A DNA stretch of 58,469 nucleotides from contig CALVEV010000002.1 of the NCBI GenBank assembly GCA_944326685.1, forward strand, positions 1-58,469. The letters are read 5' to 3'. The notes under the pieces are model-generated. The model was not told the origin of the DNA and did no database searches. It saw only the letters and a list, made by a program, of their open reading frames with translations. This document shows positions 32,624-44,042 of the stretch, piece after piece. How positions within the stretch are numbered: position 1 is the stretch's first letter; each line of letters begins with the position of its first letter. A program made the translations under genes and the position numbers. The stretch comes from Candidatus Gastranaerophilales bacterium (GTDB lineage: Bacteria > Cyanobacteriota > Vampirovibrionia > Gastranaerophilales > Gastranaerophilaceae).

Positions 32624-33286
32624 TTAATTATTAATTTGTGAATTCTTTAATCTTTCAATTTCTTCTTTTAAATCTAAAACTTCATATTTAAGTCGATTTA
32701 ATTCACAAGTTATAGGGTCTGGTATTCTATTGTGCATTAATGTTCCATCAGGAGCAACATATTTTTGGTGAACAATTCTTCCAGGAATACCAACAACTGT
32801 TGAATGTTCAGGAACATCATTTACAACAACAGATCCTGCTCCAATTCTTACATGGTCACCTATTTTAATATTCCCTAAAACTTTTGCACCTGCACCAACA
32901 ATTACATTATTACCTAATGTCGGATGACGTTTACCTGATTCTTTCCCTGTACCACCAAGTGTAACTTGTTGGTATATTAAAACATCATCTCCGATTATTG
33001 CAGTTTCTCCTATTACCACACCTTCTCCGTGGTCAATAAAAAATCGATTACCGATGGATGCACCTGGATGAATTTCAATACCTGTAATTATTCTTGTTAA
33101 ATAAGATATTAATCTAGGAATAAAAGGAACATGCCAGTATCTTAATTTATGAGCAATTCTATGAGATATCAATGCTTGTAATCCTGGGTAGCAAAATAAT
33201 ACTTCAAAAATATTTTTTGCCGCAGGATCATTGTCATAAATAACTTTTATATCTTCTTTTATTTTTTTTATTGCTCTTAATAACAT
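32624..33286 (-). CDS. cysE: Serine O-acetyltransferase
   Basis: 220 aa. The left-handed beta-helix hexapeptide repeats start at about residue 60 ([29 protein letters not shown]) and run to VVGIPGRIV. The catalytic Asp-His pair is in FIDHGEG. It acetylates L-serine with acetyl-CoA to give O-acetylserine for cysteine synthesis. Its ATG directly abuts the stop of cysK, so the two proteins, which form a complex in other bacteria, are made from one mRNA. Confidence 0.96.
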   Translation of the reverse strand: MLLRAIKKIKEDIKVIYDNDPAAKNIFEVLFCYPGLQALISHRIAHKLRYWHVPFIPRLISYLTRIITGIEIHPGASIGNRFFIDHGEGVVIGETAIIGDDVLIYQQVTLGGTGKESGKRHPTLGNNVIVGAGAKVLGNIKIGDHVRIGAGSVVVNDVPEHSTVVGIPGRIVHQKYVAPDGTLMHNRIPDPITCELNRLKYEVLDLKEEIERLKNSQINN

Positions 33287-34180
33287 TTAGTCAAATAACT
33301 CCGTTGATAAATATCTTTCTCCAAAGTCACAAATAATTGTAACTATTAACTTATCAGGGTATTGTTTAGCTAATTCTTTTGCTGCATAAAGATTTGCACC
33401 TGAAGAAACACCACCCAATATTCCTTTTTCTTTTGCTAATAACTTTGATTCTGTTATCGCATCATCACCTTTTACAGTCAATACCCCATCTAGGTTGCCA
33501 GATTTATAAATATCTGTAATAAAATTAGCTCCAATTCCTTGTATTTTATGAGGTCCGGCAACACCATTTGTTATTAAAGGACTTTCAAATGGTTCAACAC
33601 CATATACTTTAACCTCAGGTTTTAATTTAGCAAGTCCTTCTTTAATACCAATTGCAGTACCTCCTGTTCCAATACCTGCAACAACAATATCAACTTTGCC
33701 ATCGGTATCATTAAATATTTCTTTTGATGTAGTTTCTATATGAGCTTTAGGATTAGACATATTAGAAAATTGCATTGGAATAAATGTTTTTTTATACTGA
33801 TTAGATAGTTCATTTGCTTTATCAACTGCACCTTGCATACCTTTTTCTTTAGGAGTCAAAACAAGTTCTGCCCCATAACCTTTGATAAGCTTCTTACGTT
33901 CTTCTGACATGTTTTCTGGCATGACTATAACAAGTCTTAGTCCCATTACAGCACAACACATAGCTAGTCCAATACCTGTATTTCCGCTTGTTGGTTCTAT
34001 TATTACAGTTTCCTTGTCCACTAAATTAGCATTTATAGCATCGTTTAACATATAAAGAGATGCTCTGTCTTTAAGAGAATTTGATGGATTAAAGTATTCT
34101 AATTTCAAAAGAATATTATCTGAATATTTAACAAGTGGAGTATTTCCAATTAAGTCAAGAATATTATCGTATATTTTCAC
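33287..34180 (-). CDS. cysK: Cysteine synthase (O-acetylserine sulfhydrylase)
   Basis: 297 aa from GTG 34180, with AAAGGA nine bases upstream. The PLP lysine is K37 in NPSNSLKDRAS. The phosphate loop GTGGTAIG and the substrate loop PTSGNTGIGLAM are clear. It replaces the acetate of O-acetylserine with sulfide to give cysteine. First gene of a cysK-cysE unit, which also gives O-acetylserine-dependent control by complex formation. Confidence 0.95.
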   Translation of the reverse strand: MKIYDNILDLIGNTPLVKYSDNILLKLEYFNPSNSLKDRASLYMLNDAINANLVDKETVIIEPTSGNTGIGLAMCCAVMGLRLVIVMPENMSEERKKLIKGYGAELVLTPKEKGMQGAVDKANELSNQYKKTFIPMQFSNMSNPKAHIETTSKEIFNDTDGKVDIVVAGIGTGGTAIGIKEGLAKLKPEVKVYGVEPFESPLITNGVAGPHKIQGIGANFITDIYKSGNLDGVLTVKGDDAITESKLLAKEKGILGGVSSGANLYAAKELAKQYPDKLIVTIICDFGERYLSTELFD

Positions 34181-34296
34181 TTAGCTAATCCTTTACTATT
34201 TATTGTATTAAATTTATAGCATAAATTTGAAAATGATTAAATGTAAAGTAAAAATTTACAAACAAATAAATTTTTCTAGAGTAAAATAAGTTTGTT

Positions 34297-36972
34297 ATGG
34301 TAAGAAGAGATTTGTTGGAAAAATGTTTAGAAGATAGAATCCTAATACTTGATGGCGCTATGGGAACTATGCTTCAAAAGTATAATCTTACAGAAGAAGA
34401 TTATAGGGGTAAATTATTTGAAAATCATAAAACCGAGTTAAAAGGGAATAATGAGCTTTTATCTATTACAAAACCTGACGTAATTAAGGAAATTCACGAA
34501 AAATTTCTTCAATCAGGTGCAGATATTATTGAAGCAAATACTTTTTCTGCAAATTCAATATCCCAAAAAGATTATGATTTATCTAATCTAGTAAAAGAAT
34601 TAAATGTTCAGTCCGTAAAAATTGCAAGAGAAATTGCAGATAAATATTCTACAGAAGAAAAACCAAGATTTGTTGCAGCATCAATAGGGCCAACTAATAA
34701 AACAGCATCAATCTCACCTGATGTTATGAATCCTGCATATAGAGATGTTACTTTTGATGATTTAGTATCTGTATATAAGGAACAAGCTTCTATTCTTGCT
34801 GATTGTGAGATAGATATTTTCTTAATCGAAACAATCTTTGATACATTAAATGCAAAAGCTGCTATATATGCAATTAAACAAGTTCTTACCGAAAAAAATA
34901 TTGATATTCCTATTATGATTTCTGTAACCTTATCTGATAAATCAGGAAGAACTTTATCAGGCCAAACATTAGAAGCATTTTATTATAGCGTTGAATTTGC
35001 AAAACCTTTATCAATAGGTCTAAACTGTTCTCTTGGAATTAATGATATGATTCCATATATCGAAGAACTTTCAACATATTCAAAGTTTAGAATAAGTCTT
35101 TATGCAAATGCAGGTTTGCCAAATGCTTTTGGCCAATATGAGCAGACTCCTGAAATGATGGCAAAAGGTTATGAAAAATTAGCTAAAGAAGGTTTATTAA
35201 ATATTTGTGGTGGTTGTTGTGGAACAACTCCTGAGCATATCAAAGCTATTGCTGATGCTGTAAAAAATTATGCACCACATAAACTTGAACAAAAACAAAA
35301 TTATCAAAGTTATTCCGGACTAGAACCATTTATATATAATGGAAACCAAAATTTTATTATGATTGCCGAAAGAACAAATGTTACAGGTTCTAAAAAATTT
35401 GCAACATTAATAAAAGAACATAGGCTAGATGAAGCCCTTGATATTGCAAGAAGTCAAATAGAAAATGGTGCAAATATAATTGATATTAATATGGACACTG
35501 ATTTAGGAGATTCTAAAGCTCAAATGATAGAATTCCTTAATCTTATAGCTTCAGAACCTGATATAGCAAAAGTCCCTATAATGATTGATTCATCTGATTT
35601 TAGAGTTTTAGAAGCTGGATTAAAATGTACCCAAGGTAAATCTATTGTCAATTCAATTAATCTTAAAGAAGGTGAAGAATATTTTGTTAAAGAAGCAACT
35701 AAAATAAGAGATTTAGGAGCTGCAATGATTGTAATGGCTTTTGATGAAAAAGGTCAAGCTGATTCTATTGAACGACGAATTGAAATTGTTGATAGAGCTT
35801 ATGATATTTTAGTTAATAGGCTTAATATAAATCCAACAGATATCATTTTTGATTTAAATGTTTTCCCTATTGCTACAGGTATTGATGCACATGATAATAA
35901 TGCAGTAGATTTTATCGAAGCAACAAGAATTATTAAACAAAAATATCCACAAGTGATTGTTTCAGGTGGAATAAGTAATCTTTCTTTCTCATTTAGAGGA
36001 ATGGGGAAAATAAGAAATGCAATGCACGCAGTATTTTTATACCATGCAATAAATGCAGGATTAGAAATGGGAATTGTAAATCCTGCGATGTTAGAGATTT
36101 ATGATAATATTCCAGAACCTTTAAAAACATTAGTAGAAGATGTTGTCTTAAATAAATCAAAAGATGCAACACAAAAATTATTAGAATATGCAGAAACTAT
36201 AAAGTCAGAAAAAACAGAAAAAGAAGAAAAAGTTGAAGATTGGAGAAATGATAAAGTTGAAGAAAGACTCCAAAATGCATTAATTAAAGGTATTAATAAA
36301 TACTTAGAAGCTGATATAATCGAAGCGCTTAAAACATATAAACCTATTGATATTATTGAAAAAATATTACTTGAAGGTATGAATAAAGTAGGTGTATTAT
36401 TTGGTGATGGAAAAATGTTTCTTCCTCAAGTTGTAAAAAGCTCTCGAATAATGAAAGAGGCTGTGGATATTCTTCAAGTTCATTTTAAGAAAACAGATTC
36501 AAATACTAATATAGGTAAAATTGTTATTGCAACGGTAAAAGGCGATGTACATGATATTGGCAAAAATATTTTATCTTTAATTTTACAATGTAATAATTTT
36601 GAAGTTATTGATTTAGGAGTAATGGTAAATTCATCAGAAATATTGAAGGCGGCAATACAATATAAACCAGATATTGTAGGATTATCAGGCTTGATTACTC
36701 CTTCATTAGATGAAATGATTAATGTAGCACAAACAATGGATAAAGAAGGGGTAAAGCTTCCTGCAATAATGATAGGCGGGGCTACTACAAGTAAACTTCA
36801 TACAGCTTTAAAAATTGCTCCAAATTATAATGGTTTAGTTGTTCAAACAAATAATGCATCAGAAGCAGCTGTTGCAGCTCAAAAAATAGTTATGAATGAC
36901 GAAATATTCATAAATAATACAAAGCAAGAACAACAAAAACTTAGAGAAGAATATGAGGCAAGTTTAAAATGA
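34297..36972 (+). CDS. metH: Cobalamin-dependent methionine synthase lacking the reactivation domain
   Basis: 891 aa. Domains in order: homocysteine-binding (about 8-325; zinc Cys in GLNCS and GGCCGTTP), pterin-binding (about 345-610; AERTNVTGSKKF, INMDTDLGD), B12 cap (about 650-740) and B12-binding (GDVHDIGKN with the cobalt-ligand H752, GLSGLITPS, GGATTS). The C-terminal AdoMet reactivation domain of E. coli MetH (about 330 aa) is absent. Repair of oxidised cobalamin must come from another protein. It transfers methyl from methyl-THF to homocysteine. It overlaps the next gene by four bases (ATGA). TAAAAT lies nine bases before the ATG. Confidence 0.95.
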   Translation: MVRRDLLEKCLEDRILILDGAMGTMLQKYNLTEEDYRGKLFENHKTELKGNNELLSITKPDVIKEIHEKFLQSGADIIEANTFSANSISQKDYDLSNLVKELNVQSVKIAREIADKYSTEEKPRFVAASIGPTNKTASISPDVMNPAYRDVTFDDLVSVYKEQASILADCEIDIFLIETIFDTLNAKAAIYAIKQVLTEKNIDIPIMISVTLSDKSGRTLSGQTLEAFYYSVEFAKPLSIGLNCSLGINDMIPYIEELSTYSKFRISLYANAGLPNAFGQYEQTPEMMAKGYEKLAKEGLLNICGGCCGTTPEHIKAIADAVKNYAPHKLEQKQNYQSYSGLEPFIYNGNQNFIMIAERTNVTGSKKFATLIKEHRLDEALDIARSQIENGANIIDINMDTDLGDSKAQMIEFLNLIASEPDIAKVPIMIDSSDFRVLEAGLKCTQGKSIVNSINLKEGEEYFVKEATKIRDLGAAMIVMAFDEKGQADSIERRIEIVDRAYDILVNRLNINPTDIIFDLNVFPIATGIDAHDNNAVDFIEATRIIKQKYPQVIVSGGISNLSFSFRGMGKIRNAMHAVFLYHAINAGLEMGIVNPAMLEIYDNIPEPLKTLVEDVVLNKSKDATQKLLEYAETIKSEKTEKEEKVEDWRNDKVEERLQNALIKGINKYLEADIIEALKTYKPIDIIEKILLEGMNKVGVLFGDGKMFLPQVVKSSRIMKEAVDILQVHFKKTDSNTNIGKIVIATVKGDVHDIGKNILSLILQCNNFEVIDLGVMVNSSEILKAAIQYKPDIVGLSGLITPSLDEMINVAQTMDKEGVKLPAIMIGGATTSKLHTALKIAPNYNGLVVQTNNASEAAVAAQKIVMNDEIFINNTKQEQQKLREEYEASLK

Positions 36973-38810
36973 AAATACCTTTCTTAGAAAAAATAAAAAC
37001 AACACCTTTAATTTTTGATGGTGCAATGGGTACAGTTATATACGAAAAAGGTATATTCTTAAATGCTTGTTACGATGAATTAAATATATCAAATCCAAAT
37101 CTTATACGAAGTATACATGAAGCTTATATAGACGCAGGTGCTGATGTAATTTTAACAAATACATTTGGAGCTAATAGAATTAAGTTAGAAAAATTTGGTT
37201 TAGCAGATAAAGTTAGTGAAATAAATAAAAAAGGTGTTGAGATTGCAAAACTAGCGGTTGGAGAAAATGAAAATGTATATATATTAGCGTCTGTTGGTTC
37301 TAATTTAAGTAGTGGAGAAATTTTAACATCAGAAAATATTCAAACAATTAAAGATAGTTATAAAGAACAAATATCAGCTCTTATTGAAGTTGGTATAGAT
37401 GGTATAATTTTTGAAACTTTTTTTGATATAGAAGAATTAATTATTGCAGGAGAAATTGCCAAAGAATTTAACGTTCCTGTTATAGGTTCAATGACCTTAA
37501 CCAAAGAAATGGAAACTCCAAAAGGTTTAAATATCATTACAGCATTAGAAAAACTTGATTCTTGTGAATATTTTGATGCTCTTGGCTTAAATTGTAGTAT
37601 TGGACCTCATGCAATGTTAACAGCAGTAGAAAAAGTTATTGATAATATAACAAAGCCATTGATAGTCCAACCTAATGCAGGTCATCCTCAAAAATTAGAT
37701 GGTAGAATGATATATTTAAGTACTCCGGAATATTTTACATCATATTGTAAGAATTACATAAGTCTTGGTGTAATGGGGGTAGGTGGTTGCTGTGGAACTA
37801 ATCCAGAGCATATTGAAGAAATGGCAAAAACTATTAAAGCATTGACTGGGGTAAAAAAACATGTTGAGATTAATAAAATAGATATAAATACTAATTTAGA
37901 TATTGAGATTACTCCAACTGAAGAAAAAAGTAATTTTGCCCAAAAGTTATTTAGTATAAATGAAAAAGCAATCACAATTGAAATTACACCTCCACGCTCA
38001 GTGGATTTAACTCCAATGTTGGAAAAAGTTCAATTATGTAAAGATAGTGGAATTGATGCTATAAATATACCTGATGGTCCAAGAGCTAGTGCAAGGATCT
38101 CTCCAATGGTTGCAGCTGTTATGATTGAACAAAAAATTGGAATGGAAGTAATATTGCATTATTGTTGTAGAGACAGAAATTTAATTGGAATGCAATCAGA
38201 TTTATTAGGTGGGTATGCTGCAGGAATTAAAAATTATCTTGTAATAACAGGTGATCCTCCGAAACTTGGGAATTATCCAAATGCAACAGCCGTATTTGAT
38301 GTTGATGCTGTCGGGCTAACAAAAGTAGTTCATAATTTAAATCATGGAGAAGATATTGCAGGAAATCCAATTAACCCACCAACTTCAATATTAATAGGTG
38401 TAGGAGCAAATCCTTGTGCTATAAATCTTGATAAAGAAATTCAACATTTTTATAACAAAATAGATGCAGGAGCAGAATATGTTATAACACAACCTGTATT
38501 TGATGCTGATACACTATTGCGTTTTATTGATATAACTTCTAAATATCAAAAGACTTTACCAGTTGTTGCAGGTATTTGGCCTTTAGTATCATTAAAAAAT
38601 GCTCTTTTCTTAAAAAATGAAGTACCAGGAGTAGAAATTCCAGATAGTATAATCGATAGAATGTCAAAAGCACAAACTAAAGAAGATGGTATAAAAATTG
38701 GAATTGAAATAGCTCATGAAATTAAAGAAAAAGTTGATTCATCAGTTCAAGGCTACCAAATTAGCGCCCCTTTTGGGAGAGTTGATCTCGCTCTTAGTAT
38801 AGTACATTAA
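36969..38810 (+). CDS. Homocysteine S-methyltransferase / methylenetetrahydrofolate reductase fusion
   Basis: 613 aa, the length and layout of B. subtilis YitJ. Residues 1-285 are a second homocysteine-binding domain (DGAMGT, LNCSIGP, GGCCGTNPEH with the zinc Cys). Residues about 320-613 are a MetF-type TIM barrel (TIEITPPRS, GIDAINIPDGPRASAR, YLVITGDPP, EYVITQPVFD). The MetF half makes methyl-THF for the MetH protein encoded just upstream. The last 69 bp overlap the convergent gene at 38742. Confidence 0.95.
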   Translation: MKIPFLEKIKTTPLIFDGAMGTVIYEKGIFLNACYDELNISNPNLIRSIHEAYIDAGADVILTNTFGANRIKLEKFGLADKVSEINKKGVEIAKLAVGENENVYILASVGSNLSSGEILTSENIQTIKDSYKEQISALIEVGIDGIIFETFFDIEELIIAGEIAKEFNVPVIGSMTLTKEMETPKGLNIITALEKLDSCEYFDALGLNCSIGPHAMLTAVEKVIDNITKPLIVQPNAGHPQKLDGRMIYLSTPEYFTSYCKNYISLGVMGVGGCCGTNPEHIEEMAKTIKALTGVKKHVEINKIDINTNLDIEITPTEEKSNFAQKLFSINEKAITIEITPPRSVDLTPMLEKVQLCKDSGIDAINIPDGPRASARISPMVAAVMIEQKIGMEVILHYCCRDRNLIGMQSDLLGGYAAGIKNYLVITGDPPKLGNYPNATAVFDVDAVGLTKVVHNLNHGEDIAGNPINPPTSILIGVGANPCAINLDKEIQHFYNKIDAGAEYVITQPVFDADTLLRFIDITSKYQKTLPVVAGIWPLVSLKNALFLKNEVPGVEIPDSIIDRMSKAQTKEDGIKIGIEIAHEIKEKVDSSVQGYQISAPFGRVDLALSIVH

Positions 38811-39050
38811 GTCTGGATTATATTGTATAACATAAACTGTTCCATCTTCAGAGTAAACAATAGGTTTTTCAATATTTATATTCTCAATATTATTTTTTTT
38901 TATTTCTTCAGAGTGTTCATTATTTCTTGCAAGAGTAGGAACAACAGCTGAAAGCATTGTAGAAGCAATTATAACATTAGTAACTGTTTTTTGACTTATA
39001 TTTTTTAAATAATTAAACTTTAATAAATTATTAATACCAATTTTTAACAT
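38742..39050 (-). CDS. Small secreted or anchored protein of unknown function
   Basis: 102 aa with a hydrophobic segment at 23-41 (TVTNVIIASTMLSAVVPTLA), probably a signal or anchor. An Asn/Glu-rich linker follows, then a short beta-like domain (SEDGTVYVIQYNPDLMYY). The 3' 69 bp overlap the convergent methyltransferase gene, so part of the coding sequence is doubly constrained. The layout (helix, linker, DG-containing strand domain) is like that of its neighbour at 39065. No family is known. Confidence 0.6.
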   Translation of the reverse strand: MLKIGINNLLKFNYLKNISQKTVTNVIIASTMLSAVVPTLARNNEHSEEIKKNNIENINIEKPIVYSEDGTVYVIQYNPDLMYYTKSEINSPKRGANLVALN

Positions 39051-39064
39051 TTTAAATTCCCTAA

Positions 39065-39439
39065 TTAACGTATTTTCTCAATATATTCATCATCTACTTT
39101 ATAATTTATAGTTTGATTTTTTATATCATACACACATTGAACACCATCATCTTTTTCTATAATAATTTCTGGAGATTTATCGTTGTTCAAATCTTCTATT
39201 TTTAACGATTTTGTATCATCTTGTTTATATTCCTCCATCATATCTTGCATTAATGCTTTTGCTTGATATTTATTGTATGTATCAGCAGAAGCAATACCTA
39301 AACAAGCAGATGCAAGTGCTGCTGCAATAATTGTTTTATTTTGAGTATTTTCTGATAATTTGGAATATCTAGGTTGAGAATTACTGTTAATTTTTTGTTG
39401 GAAATAAAGACTTCTTGGGGTAAAAGCTATTTTATTCAT
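39065..39439 (-). CDS. Small membrane-anchored protein of unknown function
   Basis: 124 aa from ATG 39439, which has AGGAG; an in-frame start at 39475 would add 12 residues without one. The N-terminus is MNKIAFTPRS, then a membrane helix (TIIAAALASACLGIASA). A short acidic domain follows, with DLNNDKSPEIIIEKDDG, an EF-hand-like or FG-GAP-like acidic loop, and YDIKNQTINYKV. It lies 14 bp before the neighbouring small gene, so the two are probably co-transcribed. Function unknown. Confidence 0.65.
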   Translation of the reverse strand: MNKIAFTPRSLYFQQKINSNSQPRYSKLSENTQNKTIIAAALASACLGIASADTYNKYQAKALMQDMMEEYKQDDTKSLKIEDLNNDKSPEIIIEKDDGVQCVYDIKNQTINYKVDDEYIEKIR

Positions 39440-39493
39440 AAAAATCTCCTGAATTGTTGTTTGAATAATAAGCAAAAATTATTTTTTTTGCTA

Positions 39494-39517
39494 TTATGTA
39501 AAATTTTTTTTACATAA
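39494..39517. promoter_or_regulatory. 24-bp palindrome upstream of dnaK
   Basis: TTATGTAAAA, TTTT, TTTTACATAA: a perfect 10-bp inverted repeat between the small-protein pair (minus) and dnaK (plus). It could be an operator. It is not a CIRCE element, which would read TTAGCACTC-N9-GAGTGCTAA. A lone AGTGCTTA at about 39571 is only half-like. Confidence 0.5.
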
Positions 39518-39615
39518 GAAATTATTGAAATATTAATTTTTTGTTTATTTTTTAAGATTTATTCAAAAAAAGTGCTTAAATGATAATGTAGAAATAAATA
39601 TAATTATTTTGATAA

Positions 39616-41457
<1,842 letters not shown>

Positions 41458-41465
41458 GGGTAAAG

Positions 41466-41491
41466 GGGTAAGCTTAAATGCCTGCTTACCC
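41466..41491 (+). repeat. 8-bp inverted repeat after dnaK
   Basis: GGGTAAGC ... GCTTACCC, 9 bp past the dnaK stop and 15 bp before the true terminator. It may stabilise the mRNA 3' end. Confidence 0.6.
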
Positions 41492-41505
41492 GCTAATAGA
41501 TTATG

Positions 41506-41538
41506 ATAAGTCCGGTCAAATGGCCGGACTTATTTATT
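41506..41538 (+). terminator. dnaK terminator
   Basis: Stem ATAAGTCCGG/CCGGACTTAT with loop TCAAATG, then TTATT. Confidence 0.88.
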
Positions 41539-41630
41539 AATTATGTTAATATTTATGTCGAAAAGTATATACTGCTAGCAAAAAAACTCAAATTCCCGGT
41601 TTAAAATAACATAAACTGTGGAGAAATTAT

Positions 41631-43973
41631 ATGCATATACTTAACCGCCCCAACCTCTTGGGAATTCAATCAACAAATTTTAGACAAAATATTAACCAAA
41701 CAAATACTGTTGCCCCACAAATAAATCATAAGGAGTTAAATCTTAATCATTTAAATCCGGCAAACCGCTCATTGGTTAAATTCACCGGATATACTCCCGA
41801 TTTTAAAAAGACATTAGATGATAACTATTTTAATCTGCCGATAGACAAAGAAACAAACAAAGCGTTTAAACCTGATGTATATCAGAAAGCTGCGGCAGAA
41901 AATTTGTATAAAGGAAATGATGTTGTTGTTGCAGCTCCAACCGGAACAGGTAAAACCGCAATTGCTCATTATGTTATACAAAAGAACTTGAATGAGGGTA
42001 AAAAGACATTTTATACAGCTCCTCTTAAAGCGTTAAGCAACGATAAAGTAAGAGAGTTTGAAAAAATATACGGACCACAAAACGTAGGTCTATTAACCGG
42101 CGACAGAAAGGTTAATAAAAATGCGCCGATTGTGATTATGACAACAGAAGTTTATCGTAACATGCTGATGCAAAATGCAATGAATAATCACAACCCTATT
42201 TTAAAAGATTTAAAAACAGTAGTTTTTGATGAACTTCATTACTTAGCTGATGAAGACAGAGGCGGAGTATGGGAACAATCTATTCTCTTCACAAAACCTA
42301 AAACACAAATTCTTGCTCTTTCAGGAACGATGGGAAATGCCGATAAAATTACTGATTGGATTGCTTCCACCAAAGGACACGGAACATCGGAAAAAGTGAC
42401 TCCTGATGAAAATTATAGAGCACTGGAAACCAGAAAACCTCATACAGTTTTAATCAACGTACCGTCAGAAAACAGGCATGTACCGCTGGAATTTAATGTT
42501 GTTAAATTAGAACATAAACAACAATCGCACGATAAAAAAGGAATGAAGCCGGGTAAAGCTAGTAAAATGAGTCAAAAAGACCCGATTGAAATGTTACCGA
42601 CAAACGATGATTATATTGCAATGGTAAATAAGTTGAAGAAGGAAGACAAGCTTCCTGCAATATTCTTTGTATTCAGTAAACGTAAATCAAAAGATCTGTT
42701 AAATGAAATGAAATTCAACGGGCCATCGCTTACAACACCTGCAGAAGCAAAGAAAATTGCCAAAACTATTCATAACTACCAAAAACAAGGGAAATATTTA
42801 GGAGAATTGTTGGATGAAGAAGCTTTAACAAGAGGTTATGCTATTCACAATGCCGGTATGCTTCCGGAGCAAAAAGAACTTATTGAATCATTATTCCAAC
42901 AAAAGCTTGTAAAAGTTGCGTTTGCAACAGAAACATTATCCGCAGGTATTAATATGCCGGCAAGAACAACAGTTATATCAAGTCTTATGAAGCCTGTAAG
43001 CACAAAGGTTAATGAAGACGGGAAAAGAATGCTAATGCCGAATGAATTCCATCAAATGGCAGGCAGAGCCGGTCGAAGAGGTATTGATAAAAAAGGTTAT
43101 ACTTACTGTATGGCTTGCAACAATGCTCAGGAAAAGGGGTTCAAAAAACTTATATCAGAAAAAGCAAATGATATTGAAAGTCACTTAAAAACTGATTTTT
43201 CATTTATTGCAAATGTTGATAAGAACTTTAACAGCAAAGAATTTTTAAACAATTTCTATGAAAAATCTTTGTATGCCTATGATAAAGATCCTGCTGTCCG
43301 AGCAATGAAATCAAGCGCTCTGGTTGATGATTTTTATAACAAAGAAAGTATTTTAAAGGATAATTACTTTATAACATCAGATAACAAAGTAACGCCAAAA
43401 GGTGAGTTATTAGCACAATTAAACGGTTACGAACAAATACCGGTTATTGATGCTGTTTATAATCAGGATTTGAAAGGTTTATCCCCTCAGCAGCTGGCAG
43501 GCTACGCGGCAGGTTTAGCAACTCTTTCCACCGAAGAGCAAAAAGGTATGGGAGATTCAATGGTGCCTTTTGAAGATGAACACCTTGAAGATAAAGCTAT
43601 GGATTTATCCGAACGAGTTTTTGAATACAATACTGATGTGTATCCTCGCCTTGGACAAGAGCTGCATTTGAATATGGATGCAATGAAGCACGTCTATAAG
43701 TGGGCCGATTTGAATGATGAAAACCAATCCTCTACTCAAAACTGGGGAAAAATGTTCAAAGGTGATACCGGATTCAAGATAAAAGATGAAGGTACTCTGT
43801 TTAAAGAAATTACAATGACGACCGATTTATTAAAACAAATCAGTGATATTGCTGAATACGGTAAAAATGAATCAGTAAATGTTCATGATAAACGTTATTA
43901 TTCTAATTTGCAGGATACGGCAGTTGAAGCAATAGATTTGATTAACAGAAAACCTGCAAAACAGGATGAATAA
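41631..43973 (+). CDS. Ski2-like DExH-box helicase
   Basis: 780 aa behind GTGGAG. The N-terminal 70 residues are unstructured and contain KFTGYTPDF. Motif I (Walker A) is PTGTGKT at 103-109, motif Ia TAPLKALSNDK, motif II DELH at 200-203, motif III LSGTMGN, motif V ATETLSAGINMP and motif VI at about 475 (QMAGRAGRRGID). GRAGRRG is the Ski2/Mtr4/Brr2 signature, and Ski2-like proteins unwind RNA or DNA with 3'-5' polarity. The C-terminal 250 aa are helical with no ratchet domain that I can name. Cyanobacteria carry related Ski2-type helicases. Substrate unknown. Confidence 0.9.
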   Translation: MHILNRPNLLGIQSTNFRQNINQTNTVAPQINHKELNLNHLNPANRSLVKFTGYTPDFKKTLDDNYFNLPIDKETNKAFKPDVYQKAAAENLYKGNDVVVAAPTGTGKTAIAHYVIQKNLNEGKKTFYTAPLKALSNDKVREFEKIYGPQNVGLLTGDRKVNKNAPIVIMTTEVYRNMLMQNAMNNHNPILKDLKTVVFDELHYLADEDRGGVWEQSILFTKPKTQILALSGTMGNADKITDWIASTKGHGTSEKVTPDENYRALETRKPHTVLINVPSENRHVPLEFNVVKLEHKQQSHDKKGMKPGKASKMSQKDPIEMLPTNDDYIAMVNKLKKEDKLPAIFFVFSKRKSKDLLNEMKFNGPSLTTPAEAKKIAKTIHNYQKQGKYLGELLDEEALTRGYAIHNAGMLPEQKELIESLFQQKLVKVAFATETLSAGINMPARTTVISSLMKPVSTKVNEDGKRMLMPNEFHQMAGRAGRRGIDKKGYTYCMACNNAQEKGFKKLISEKANDIESHLKTDFSFIANVDKNFNSKEFLNNFYEKSLYAYDKDPAVRAMKSSALVDDFYNKESILKDNYFITSDNKVTPKGELLAQLNGYEQIPVIDAVYNQDLKGLSPQQLAGYAAGLATLSTEEQKGMGDSMVPFEDEHLEDKAMDLSERVFEYNTDVYPRLGQELHLNMDAMKHVYKWADLNDENQSSTQNWGKMFKGDTGFKIKDEGTLFKEITMTTDLLKQISDIAEYGKNESVNVHDKRYYSNLQDTAVEAIDLINRKPAKQDE

Positions 43974-44042
43974 ACTTTACTCTATTTAACTTATTTCCAG
44001 CGGCGATTCTATACGATAAAATAAAATCGGATAGATAACTGT

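Noticed and set aside
39560..39600. CIRCE heat-shock element before dnaK
   Set aside because: Only a partial AGTGCTTA is present; there is no TTAGCACTC arm.
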